From Gemmatimonadales bacterium (GTDB taxonomy: Bacteria > Gemmatimonadota > Gemmatimonadetes > Palauibacterales > Palauibacteraceae), in assembly GCA_030608825.1 (NCBI GenBank), contig JAUWDL010000020.1:1-10232 (forward strand): a DNA stretch of 10,232 nucleotides, given 5' to 3'. A program made the translations under genes and the position numbers. This document shows, one piece after another, positions 1 to 6,518 of the stretch. Under the pieces are notes generated by a model. That model did no database searches. It saw nothing but the letters and a program-made list of their open reading frames with translations, and had not been told where the DNA came from. The stretch's first letter is position 1, and the number at the start of each line of letters is the position of its first letter.

Positions 1-401
1 GCACCGGTGGCGGCCGCCTCGCGGCCCGCCCGAGCTGCCGCCTCACGGGTCAGGTCGTTCGCGCCGGCGAAGCCCCAGCTGCCGCTCACGAGCGCCCGGA
101 CGCCGATCCCGAGCGAGCTCGTCTCGCTCACGTTCGTGACCTTGTCCTCTCGCGTCCCGACGCGCTGGTTCTGGTAGAGGCCGACGCGGGCGTCCGCGTA
201 CTGGGCGCCCGCCGAGGTCGCCGCGTCGAGCGCTTCCATCAGGAGATCCCGAGTCGCCGGATCTACGGCCGGAGACTCCGGTGTGGGAACCGTCTTGGCC
301 GTCGGCACGCCGTGCCCGGCGGCGCCGCTCATGGAAGGCTTGGCGAGCGCGATCGCCCCCGCCGCCATCGCCGAGCTCTTTACGAAATCACGCCGTTGCA
401 T
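1..401 (-). CDS. TldD-like metallopeptidase subunit, N-terminal part with Tat leader (3' end off window)
   Basis: Only the first 133 residues are visible; the gene continues beyond base 1. I translated it from the reverse strand. It begins MQRRDFVKSSAMAAGAIALA, a good twin-arginine leader (RRDFVK, then a short hydrophobic Ala-rich stretch). The mature N-terminus has the TldD/PmbA pattern: a helix (LLMEALDAATSAGAQYADAR), a strand (VGLYQNQRVGTRED), then SLGIGVRALVSGSWGFAG, typical of the domain that precedes the catalytic barrel. The start ATG shares one base with the tldE-like stop (TGATG), and GGAGG lies 7 nt upstream, so the two are translationally coupled. In the family, TldD carries the HExxxH zinc site and pairs with TldE to degrade or mature peptides. 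That motif would lie outside the window, so catalytic competence cannot be checked. The well-studied E. coli pair is cytoplasmic, so the Tat leader is unusual. Family assignment is confident; export is inferred from the leader only. Confidence 0.85.
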   Translation of the reverse strand, partial: MQRRDFVKSSAMAAGAIALAKPSMSGAAGHGVPTAKTVPTPESPAVDPATRDLLMEALDAATSAGAQYADARVGLYQNQRVGTREDKVTNVSETSSLGIGVRALVSGSWGFAGANDLTREAAARAGREAAATG

Positions 402-1876
402 CAGACCGCCTCCGAAACGCTGCTGAAGGTGAACTCGCTGGAGCGGATCGCGGGGACCTTCCGGGTGGCCGAGATCAGCTCGGGCCGACTCATTGCCTCC
501 AAGTGGCTCAGCACCGCTAGCGGAGAGTCGTTCCAGCGGAAGTTGGTGACGGGATGAGAGATACGGCCGTCCTCGATCATGAAGTTGCCATCCCTCGTGA
601 GGCCCGTGTAAGAGACCGTCCGCGGATCGATGGCTCGGATGTACCAGAGGCGTGTGACGAGGACGGCTCGCTCGGTGGAGGCGATCAGATCCTCGAGCGA
701 TTGATCTGCACCCTGCATGATGAGCGTGCTGGGAAAGCCGACGGGCTTCATGCCCTGCTTCTTCGCCCAGTACCGAGACTGGAAGAGGTTCTTCAGGACC
801 CCATCTTCAACCCAAGCCTGACGGCCGAGCGGTAGGCCTGAATCGTCCGAGGTGAAGCCGCCGCCAAAGCCGCCGCCGAAGCCGAATCCGCCCCCACCGA
901 CGAACGGCGCGGCGCCCATCTCGGCGGGGTCGCTCAGAAGCGTGACCCTGGGATCGACGATCTGCTCGCCGATCTTCGTGCCGCCGCCCTTGGCCGAGAA
1001 GGCGCTCCGTCCCTCGTCCGCCGTGCGCGCGCTCAGCGAAAAGGCGAGGAGCCCGATGAGGTCGGAGACGGCCCGCGGCTCCAGCACGACGGGGTACGTG
1101 CCGGGCTCGAGCGGCTGAGGGTCGCGCGAGCGAACCGCCTTCTCGATCGCGCGTCGGTGGATCGCCTCGAAGTCGACGTCGGCCCAATCGCGCCCACCGG
1201 TGCCGGCCCAGCCGGAGCCGGTGCCATCCGCCGTTCGAACCGTGACGGAATAGTCGAAGTCGGTCGAGGCGTGGAAGGCGAAAAGGCCGGCCGAGTTGGC
1301 GAGCGCCGTGGATCCGGCCGAGCGCTCGAGGAACCCGGCGGCGGCGAGGCCGGCCGTTTCGCTCGCCGCCCCGATCGCCGAAGCCGCGACCTCCGCGCGC
1401 CTCTCGGCGTGCAGCTCGGCGGTCGACTCGAAGTAGCCCTGCGTCTCCGCGTAGGTCTGCGGGCCCAGCAGCGCCATGCGTTCGTCGTTCTCCGGGGCCA
1501 GGCGGGCCAGCTCCTGCGCGTTCTCGACCGCCATATTCAGCGATTCATCGTCCAGATTGTTCGTCGTCACGCTCCCGGCGCGCTTGCCGAAGCGGGCCGT
1601 GATGAGCGCGGTCACATCCTCCGCACCTCCCGCCGTCGTGACCCGGTTGACGGCGTAGCGGGTGTTGGACCGCCGACCGCTCCGGAGTCGCACCTCCGTC
1701 TCGTCGGCGCCGCTCAGGGCCAGGATCCGGTCGGCGAGCTCCTTCGCCTCCCCTTCCGTCAGACCGGTAGGCGATGCCGGACGGTTCGATGCTTCGGCGC
1801 CGACGCCGGTATCGGCGCCCGTGTCGGTGCCGGGCATCGCGCGCCCGATCAGCTCTCTGCGATTCATCGTCTTCAT
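401..1876 (-). CDS. TldE/PmbA-like peptidase partner subunit
   Basis: This is a 491-residue member of the TldD/PmbA (U62) family. Family features in order are an N-terminal helix (EGEAKELADRILALSGADE), a strand followed by SNTRYAVNRVTTAG, a central barrel, and the C-terminal signature YIRAIDPRTVSYTGLTRDG followed by FMIEDGRI and PVTNFRWNDSPL. No HExxxH motif is present, as expected for the TldE-type non-zinc partner. I chose the ATG at 1876 (MKTMNRRELIGRAM): GAGAGG sits 7 nt upstream, and the 42 extra residues that a more upstream start would add look non-conserved and Arg/Pro-rich. Another ATG three codons downstream is possible. The N-terminus has Arg-Arg but no hydrophobic segment, so it is not itself a convincing Tat signal. 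A Gly/Phe-rich stretch near residues 325-341 is unusual. The stop overlaps the start of the downstream tldD-like gene, as expected for an obligate heterodimer. Confidence 0.88.
   Translation of the reverse strand: MKTMNRRELIGRAMPGTDTGADTGVGAEASNRPASPTGLTEGEAKELADRILALSGADETEVRLRSGRRSNTRYAVNRVTTAGGAEDVTALITARFGKRAGSVTTNNLDDESLNMAVENAQELARLAPENDERMALLGPQTYAETQGYFESTAELHAERRAEVAASAIGAASETAGLAAAGFLERSAGSTALANSAGLFAFHASTDFDYSVTVRTADGTGSGWAGTGGRDWADVDFEAIHRRAIEKAVRSRDPQPLEPGTYPVVLEPRAVSDLIGLLAFSLSARTADEGRSAFSAKGGGTKIGEQIVDPRVTLLSDPAEMGAAPFVGGGGFGFGGGFGGGFTSDDSGLPLGRQAWVEDGVLKNLFQSRYWAKKQGMKPVGFPSTLIMQGADQSLEDLIASTERAVLVTRLWYIRAIDPRTVSYTGLTRDGNFMIEDGRISHPVTNFRWNDSPLAVLSHLEAMSRPELISATRKVPAIRSSEFTFSSVSEAV
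852..905 (-). repeat. Gly/Phe low-complexity insertion inside the TldE-like protein
   Basis: The reverse strand here encodes FVGGGGFGFGGGFGGGF, a run of Gly triplets and quadruplets broken by Phe, built from repeated GGC/GGN-TTC codons. It sits in the middle of the TldE-like barrel, just after AEMGAAPF and before TSDDSGLPLGR. This looks like a flexible surface loop in an otherwise well-ordered protein. The sequence is seen directly; its role is unknown. Confidence 0.7.
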
Positions 1877-1994
1877 GCCGTGACCTCTCGGAGTATTCAC
1901 CGCCAGCGGAGCCCGGAATCTTCTCCTTGGGTCACCGCCCGGCAACACCGGGTGGCTTGTGGCGCGGCGGGGAGCGGCGGAGATTCGCCCGGCC
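1877..1994. promoter_or_regulatory. Divergent intergenic region between tldE-like gene and small DUF4031-like gene
   Basis: About 118 bases separate the reverse-strand tldE-like start from the furthest plausible in-domain start of the small forward gene. Promoters for both directions should lie here, but I could not recognise convincing -35/-10 boxes in this GC-rich sequence. The tldE-like ribosome site (GAGAGG, reverse strand, just upstream of 1876) and a hairpin at 1935-1955 are the only features I can support. Confidence 0.4.
1935..1955 (+). other. Small hairpin upstream of the DUF4031-like gene
   Basis: CCGCCCGG (1935-1942) pairs with CCGGGTGG (1948-1955) across a five-base CAACA loop, giving an 8 bp stem with one G-U wobble. 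The wobble is allowed in RNA read from the plus strand but becomes a C-A mismatch in the other direction, so if it acts as RNA it probably belongs to the leader of the small forward gene. High GC makes chance hairpins common; confidence is low. Confidence 0.3.
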
Positions 1995-2063
1995 GTGATC
2001 AAATACCACTATCACTCAGCCCCGCGAGACCTGCCCCGCCTGGGCGTGCGCCGAGGCGATCGC

Positions 2064-2294
2064 ATGTGTCACGTCTACAGCGACCGGTCGCTGGCCGAGC
2101 TGATCACTTGGGGAAGAGAGCACGGCCTCAAGTCCGAGTGGATCGATAGCCGAAACGCCCTGCCGCACTTCGACGCCTTCGGAGAGCATCTGGAGCGGTG
2201 TGGCCCGGGGGTCAGTCGAGCCGAACTGGTCGGCGACCTCCGTTGGTGGCGGGAGCGCCGAGACCGGATCGATCCGACCGGGACCTGCGGTTGA
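2064..2294 (+). CDS. Small DUF4031-like protein
   Basis: This encodes 76 residues from the ATG at 2064, which has GAGG 7 nt upstream. The sequence MCHVYSDRSLAELITWGREH, followed by GLKSEWIDSRNALPHFDAFG, resembles DUF4031: a His plus Ser-Asp (HxxSD) segment, a helix, a Trp, then a PHFD/HYD-like motif. The open frame extends upstream: a GTG at 1995 would add 23 residues (VIKYHYHSAPRDLPRLGVRR...) that might match the N-terminal strand of the family, and another GTG lies at 1959, so the start is uncertain. It runs divergently from the tldE-like gene and ends 31 bases before the convergent E1 stop. The function of DUF4031 is unknown. I see no catalytic motif I can name. The identification is from pattern memory and moderate; the protein-like composition in an otherwise empty gap supports a real gene. 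Confidence 0.55.
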   Translation: MCHVYSDRSLAELITWGREHGLKSEWIDSRNALPHFDAFGEHLERCGPGVSRAELVGDLRWWRERRDRIDPTGTCG

Positions 2295-2299
2295 CGCGC

Positions 2300-2325
2300 G
2301 TGGGCGGCCGGCTACGGCCGCTCGC
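2300..2325. terminator. GC-rich hairpin between convergent genes
   Basis: GCGGCC (2304-2309) and GGCCGC (2316-2321) form a perfect 6 bp stem around a six-base loop. In plus-strand RNA the stem extends outwards to 2300/2325 with two G-U pairs. It occupies almost the whole 31-base gap between the stop of the small forward gene and the stop of the reverse-strand E1 gene, where a shared terminator would be expected. No T-tract follows on either strand, so a classical intrinsic terminator is not shown. Confidence 0.35.
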
Positions 2326-4458
2326 TCAGTACGCCGCCAGCTCCGCGATCCCCTCGGCGATATCCTCCACCTGGGGAAGGATGGCGTCCTCCAGCCGGGG
2401 CGCGTAGCCGACGAAGACGTCCATCGACGCGATCCTGCGCACCGGCCCGTCCAGCCACTCGAAGACTTCATCGGCGATCCGGGCCGAAATCTCGGCGCCG
2501 AAGCCGAAGGACTTCGCGTCCTCGTAGGCCACGATCACCTTGTTCGTCCGCTGCACGGACTCCGAGACCGTGGCCATGTCGAGCGGGTTCAGGGTGCGAA
2601 GATCGATGATCTCCACATCCACCGGCCGTCCCTCCTTTTCCAGCTGGCGCACTGCCTTCCGCGAGCGCTCCACGAGCGCCCCGTAGGTGACGAGGGTGAG
2701 GTCGGTCCCAGGGCGAACGACGTTGGCCCGACCGAACGGGATCATGAAGTCCGGCCCCGGATACGCGGACTTGGCGTAGGGCTGCCGGTAGAGGTGCTTG
2801 TGCTCGAGGAAGAGGACGGGATCCTCGCATCTGATCGCCGTCCGGAGCAGTCCGTTGGCATCGAGCGCGTTCGAGGGGCAGATCACGTGCATTCCCGGCG
2901 TGTGCGTGAAGAGCGACGCGCCCGTCTGGGAGTGGTACATCGCGCCGCCGGCCAGATAGCCGCCGTACGTCGTTCGAACGACCACCGGACAGCTGAACGC
3001 CCCGTTGGAGCGCCAGCGGTAGGTCGCCAGCTCGTTCCGAAGCTGGTGATAGGCCGGCCAGATGTAGTCGAAGAACTGGATCTCCACGACCGGCTTCATC
3101 CCCCGCAGCGCCATCCCGACGGCGCGGCCGACGATGTTCGCCTCGGCGAGCGGCGAATTGTAGACACGCTCGGCGCCGAATAGCCGCTGGAGGTTGGCCG
3201 TCACCTTGAACACCCCACCCTTGCCCTTCAGCTCCTCCAGGAAGCTCTCCTTGCTGACGTCGGCCACGTCCTGGCCGAAGACCACGATCCGCGGATCACG
3301 CCCCATCTCATCGCGCAGGCAGGCGTTCAGCAGGTCCACGGTCGTCTTGGGATCCCCCTCGAAGTGGGGCTCCGTCTCGAAGTCGTCGGACGTCGCGTCG
3401 ACGCTCGACGAGTAGATGTGCCGGTACACCGTGTCGGGATCTGGCTGCGGCTGTTCCGCAGCCAGGTCGGCAGCCTCCTTCACCTCCTCCTTCACCGTCT
3501 CGCGCAACGTGGCGAGCTCCTCCTCGGTGGCGATGCCTTCCCGGACGAGGCGGAGCCCGAAGTTGCTGATCGGGTCGCGCCCCTTCTCTTCCTCCCGCTC
3601 TTCCTCCGGCTTGTACATCCTCTCGTCGTCAGACATCGAATGGCTGTAGGGCCGGACGACCTGGGCGTGCACGAGCGCCGGCCCGCGCCGCTCGCGACAG
3701 TAGGCCACCGCCTCCGTCATCACGCCGTAGCTGGCGATTGGGTCGGTGCCATCCACCTCTCGAATCAACAGATCCGGGAAACCGGAGACGAGCCGGGAGA
3801 TGCTCGCGCCCGCGGTGTTCACCTCCACCGGGACCGAGATCGCGTAGCCGTTGTCCTCGACCAGGTAGACGACGGGGAGCTTCAGGTTCGAGGCGGTGTT
3901 GAGGGATTCCCAGAACTCGCCCTCCGAGGTCGTACCATCGCCCGTGCAGACGACGGCCACCTCATCGTCCTCGAACCGCACGAGCTCCTCGAGACCGAGC
4001 CGGGCGGCCTTCACGCCTGCCTCGGCGCAGCCCACGGCCTGTAGGAACTGGGTGCCGGTCGGACTCGAGGCGGAGGGGATGTTGTACTTGATATGGCCGA
4101 AGTGGGAGGGCATCTGGCGACCGCCGCTAGCCGGATCATCCGCGGCGGCGACGGCTTGCAGCAGCATCTCGTAGGGCGTGACTCCGAGCTCGAGGCAGAG
4201 AGCGCGGTCCCGGTAGTAGGTGAAGAACCAATCGTAGCCGGGCCGCGTCGCCTTCCCCGCGGCGGTCAGCACCGCCTCGTGACCCGCGCCGCTTATCTGG
4301 AAGAAGATCTTCTGCTGCCGCTTCATCGCCATCTCGCGATCGTCGATGCAGCGAGATGTATACATCGTGCGATACATGGAGAGCAGGTCCTCGGGCGTCA
4401 GCCCGAACCACTCATCCGGCTCGACCCGTCTCTCCACCTGTTCGACCGGTGTGATCAT
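2326..4458 (-). CDS. Fused 2-oxoacid dehydrogenase E1 component (alpha + beta), branched-chain type
   Basis: This is a 710-residue protein joining the two normally separate E1 subunits. Residues about 20-310 are the alpha domain: the thiamine diphosphate motif runs from GDGTTSEG (173-180) to EDNGYAI (201-207), and [10 protein letters not shown] (269-278) matches the phosphorylation-loop region of branched-chain E1 alpha. An acidic, charged linker follows (about 311-365). Residues about 370-710 are the beta domain, with [10 protein letters not shown] (435-444), a YHSQ motif (508-511), and FLEHKHLYR, which all resemble branched-chain E1 beta. The enzyme decarboxylates a 2-oxoacid and passes the acyl group to an E2 lipoyl protein; no E2 or E3 gene is in this window. 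The substrate is inferred as branched-chain 2-oxoacids, possibly pyruvate. The start ATG is preceded by a modest GAGAAG. It is transcribed divergently from the LolA-like gene. Confidence 0.93.
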   Translation of the reverse strand: MITPVEQVERRVEPDEWFGLTPEDLLSMYRTMYTSRCIDDREMAMKRQQKIFFQISGAGHEAVLTAAGKATRPGYDWFFTYYRDRALCLELGVTPYEMLLQAVAAADDPASGGRQMPSHFGHIKYNIPSASSPTGTQFLQAVGCAEAGVKAARLGLEELVRFEDDEVAVVCTGDGTTSEGEFWESLNTASNLKLPVVYLVEDNGYAISVPVEVNTAGASISRLVSGFPDLLIREVDGTDPIASYGVMTEAVAYCRERRGPALVHAQVVRPYSHSMSDDERMYKPEEEREEEKGRDPISNFGLRLVREGIATEEELATLRETVKEEVKEAADLAAEQPQPDPDTVYRHIYSSSVDATSDDFETEPHFEGDPKTTVDLLNACLRDEMGRDPRIVVFGQDVADVSKESFLEELKGKGGVFKVTANLQRLFGAERVYNSPLAEANIVGRAVGMALRGMKPVVEIQFFDYIWPAYHQLRNELATYRWRSNGAFSCPVVVRTTYGGYLAGGAMYHSQTGASLFTHTPGMHVICPSNALDANGLLRTAIRCEDPVLFLEHKHLYRQPYAKSAYPGPDFMIPFGRANVVRPGTDLTLVTYGALVERSRKAVRQLEKEGRPVDVEIIDLRTLNPLDMATVSESVQRTNKVIVAYEDAKSFGFGAEISARIADEVFEWLDGPVRRIASMDVFVGYAPRLEDAILPQVEDIAEGIAELAAY

Positions 4459-4609
4459 TCACTTCTCGTCGTCTGTGGCTGCTTCGGAGATCCGGCCTGC
4501 GGCCCGATGCCTCTCGGACACGAAGCCGTAAAGCTAAAGAGACGGTCATCTCTGGACCACCGGAACCCGACCTGGCCTCTCCCGTAAAACCCGTCGAAGG
4601 AGTGATGCC
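4459..4609. promoter_or_regulatory. Divergent promoter region between E1 gene and LolA-like gene
   Basis: These 151 bases separate the two divergent starts and must carry at least one promoter in each direction. I could not identify confident -35/-10 boxes. An inverted repeat AGAGA/TCTCT (4538-4542 and 4549-4553, six bases apart) lies near the middle and could be an operator half-site pair, though it is short. AAGGAG, seven bases before the ATG at 4610, is the ribosome site of the forward gene. Confidence 0.45.
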
Positions 4610-5425
4610 ATGAGACCACCGAATCGGGCGCGACTCGGGTGGAGCCTGGGTCTGGGGGCGCTCGTGCTGTCCGCCCCCGTTCCGGCTCGGGCCCAGGACG
4701 CAGCAGAGGTCATCGGGAATGCTCTCGAGAGATACGAGGAGCGTGCCGCGGCGATATCCGGATATGCCGTCGTTCAAGAGTCGATGGGCTACGAGACGAA
4801 GCTCGAGTTCTCGAAGGAGACGGTGGAAGGCCGCCCGGCGTTCGTGTTGACGACGGCAAAGAGCGGGGAGATCGCCCCGTGGGGCAACTTCTACGGCGCG
4901 TATCCGACTCTCGCGGAGCGTGCGCGGTTGGACGGAGTCGCGGCGGTGGACGGCCACGAGACCTACGTGCTGCGCGTCGACGACTTCAGCGGCCTGGATC
5001 TGAGCGCGGAGGTGGGCGCCGGCGAGAGCGAGGATTTCGAGCCGGAGACGGGAGTCTTCTACATCGACTCGGACAGCTACCTGCTCCGGAAGGTGGAGAT
5101 GGACGGAGTGCTCGCGGCGAACGACGCCTCGAGCCCGTTCACCTTCGAGATCTCGCTTCGTGACTGGAGGGACGTCGAGGGCTGGCTGCATCCCTTCGAG
5201 ATGCGGATGACGGCCACCGGGACGCCTCCCGGCATGACGGATGCCGATCTCCAGGAGACGCTGGCGAGACTCCGCCGGATGCAGGAGGAGATCGCGAGCA
5301 CGCCGGAGCCCGAGCGCGACGCGCTCGAGCAGATGATCGGCCCCAGGATCCAGGAGCTGGAACGGATGATCGAGAGCGGGACGTTCGAAGTCCTGGTGCG
5401 GACCCGCGAGCTGACCGTCTTCTAG
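4610..5425 (+). CDS. Secreted LolA-like (outer-membrane lipoprotein-sorting fold) protein
   Basis: This is a 271-residue protein with a clear Sec signal peptide: basic N-terminus (MRPPNRAR), hydrophobic core (LGWSLGLGALVLSAPV), and cleavage probably after ARA at about residue 28 (PVPARA/QDAAEV). The mature part starts with a helix (EVIGNALERYEERAAAISGY), then alternating strands, including PETGVFYIDSDSYLLRKVEM and the later WLHPFEMRM. This pattern is typical of LolA/LppX-like half-barrels that bind a lipid or acyl chain in the periplasm. The C-terminal 60 residues add a charged, probably coiled-coil segment (LQETLARLRRMQEEI... and RIQELERMIESG). The start is supported by AAGGAG seven bases upstream. 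No lipobox Cys is present, so it should be soluble and periplasmic. The fold assignment is moderate, from signal peptide and strand pattern; the partner and cargo are unknown. It is a single-gene unit. Confidence 0.72.
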   Translation: MRPPNRARLGWSLGLGALVLSAPVPARAQDAAEVIGNALERYEERAAAISGYAVVQESMGYETKLEFSKETVEGRPAFVLTTAKSGEIAPWGNFYGAYPTLAERARLDGVAAVDGHETYVLRVDDFSGLDLSAEVGAGESEDFEPETGVFYIDSDSYLLRKVEMDGVLAANDASSPFTFEISLRDWRDVEGWLHPFEMRMTATGTPPGMTDADLQETLARLRRMQEEIASTPEPERDALEQMIGPRIQELERMIESGTFEVLVRTRELTVF

Positions 5426-5470
5426 CGTACTTACAGAGTTCGGCAGGCCTCCGGGCCGCAGCGCGTCGAA
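5426..5470. other. Short convergent intergenic gap
   Basis: These 45 bases lie between the LolA-like stop and the squalene-synthase-type stop. A weak GGCC/GGCC hairpin with a TCCG loop is present near 5446-5457, but there is no T-tract, so I do not call a terminator. Confidence 0.3.
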
Positions 5471-6427
5471 TCAGCGCGTGGCGTGGCTCACGGGGGGAAC
5501 AACCGCCGGCCGATTCGATTCCAGCGATTGGTGAAGGTCGGCGACGATCTCCCAAACCTCCTCGCGAGAGATCTTGGCCCCGGGCCCTTCTCGCTCGACT
5601 CGATCCAGGGTCGCCCACGCCAACCGCACCGGAAGGGCGTTGAAGGCGACGAGCCCCTCCTCCACGCCGGCGCCCTGCAGGGCCAGCGTGTACTCCGACG
5701 CCGTTTCCAGATCACGGCGCGCGACCGAGAAGACCTCCGATCGATCCACGCCGGCCGGGATGTAGGCCCTCCCCTCCCGGATGTCGGTGGCCGAGTCCTT
5801 CAGGATGTTGACCAGCTGCAGGCCCTCCCCGAACGCCCGCGAGCGCTCCCGCAGGAAGGGACCTGTTTCGGCGAGGGAAGGCCGCCCAAGCAGAAAGAGC
5901 TCGGTCAGCATCTCCCCGACGATCCCGGCCACGACGTAGCAGTAGTCCCGCAGGTCCTGGAGGCTCTGGAGCTGCAACCGGCCTTCATCGTCGGTGTCAG
6001 CCACGAAACCGGCCATGCCGAGCGCCGTCCGCACCGTGTGCCGGCACACCAACGTCCGGGCCTCGGGGTTCAGTCCGGCGTATTCGTCCAGGACGTGGGG
6101 CGTGTCCTCCAACAGCTCGCGATAGCCGTCGTCCGATACCGGCGTCTCCGCCGCCCAATAGTCTGCGAGCCGCCTCGCCTCGGCGGTCCAATTCGTCGTG
6201 AGCCCCGGGTCCGGCGGCGCATCGGCGCGTTGCAGGAGCCCGCAGAACTGCTCGAGCGCCTCGATCCGGCTCTCTCGCGGCCAGGACGAAGAGTCCTCGA
6301 AGGTGTCCGCGATCCGAAACAGGAGGTACGCCAGCATCACCTCTCGGCGCGTCGGCTCCGGGAGCAGCGGTATGGAGAGCGCGAAGGTCCGGCTGGTCTT
6401 CTCCAGCAAGAGATCCAGGTCGGCCAT
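5471..6427 (-). CDS. Squalene/phytoene synthase family enzyme, squalene-synthase type
   Basis: This is a 318-residue head-to-head prenyl synthase. Motifs in order are SRTFALSIPLLP (12-23), the first Asp-rich motif DTFED (41-45), the Tyr-Cys segment DYCYVVAGIVGEM (161-173), and the second Asp-rich motif inside LVNILKDSATDIREGRAYIP (205-224; D211 and D215). The DxxED form of the first motif and the YCxxVAGxVG segment resemble squalene synthase more than phytoene synthase, which usually shows DDxxD. The expected reaction is condensation of two farnesyl diphosphates via presqualene diphosphate to squalene (Mg2+, NADPH). Phytoene or dehydrosqualene formation remains possible. No C-terminal membrane anchor is visible. 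The start ATG has AGGAG only 3 nt upstream. It is last in the isoprenoid cluster, 91 bases after the hpnN-like gene, in a gap holding a possible RNA structure. Confidence 0.88.
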   Translation of the reverse strand: MADLDLLLEKTSRTFALSIPLLPEPTRREVMLAYLLFRIADTFEDSSSWPRESRIEALEQFCGLLQRADAPPDPGLTTNWTAEARRLADYWAAETPVSDDGYRELLEDTPHVLDEYAGLNPEARTLVCRHTVRTALGMAGFVADTDDEGRLQLQSLQDLRDYCYVVAGIVGEMLTELFLLGRPSLAETGPFLRERSRAFGEGLQLVNILKDSATDIREGRAYIPAGVDRSEVFSVARRDLETASEYTLALQGAGVEEGLVAFNALPVRLAWATLDRVEREGPGAKISREEVWEIVADLHQSLESNRPAVVPPVSHATR

Positions 6428-6450
6428 GGGCTCCTGTTCTCGAGCGGTTT

Positions 6451-6507
6451 GCGGTCGGAAAGGCGGTATCAGCCTATCCGGGCCATCCGCCGAGTTTAGC
6501 CGACCGC
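6451..6507. other. Nested inverted repeats between hpnN-like and squalene-synthase-type genes
   Basis: An outer perfect 8 bp pair, GCGGTCGG (6451-6458) and CCGACCGC (6500-6507), encloses an inner 5 bp pair, GGCGG (6462-6466) and CCGCC (6487-6491), leaving a 20-base inner loop. It fills most of the 91-base gap and would lie in the mRNA leader just before the ribosome site of the downstream gene. It could be an attenuator, RNA-processing site or operator. No T-run follows. The pairing is seen directly; a function is only inferred. Confidence 0.4.
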
Positions 6508-6518
6508 CTGCCGCCCCG

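Noticed and set aside
1157..2149. 330-codon forward frame antisense to the tldE-like gene
   Set aside because: The composition is Arg/Gly/Ala-rich without motifs, and the opposite strand encodes a recognisable TldE-like protein.
2200..3183. 327-codon forward frame antisense to the E1 beta domain
   Set aside because: It mirrors conserved E1 beta codons on the reverse strand and shows no motif of its own.
4538..4553. AGAGA/TCTCT inverted repeat as a transcription-factor operator
   Set aside because: Only five bases per arm; expected often by chance. Kept as a note within the promoter region, not as a separate site.
4412..5191. Long reverse-strand open frame opposite the LolA-like gene (259 codons)
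   Set aside because: It covers the divergent promoter region and most of a forward gene that has a ribosome site, a signal peptide and a sensible fold pattern. The reverse translation is Arg/Val-rich without motifs, typical of an antisense shadow in high-GC DNA.
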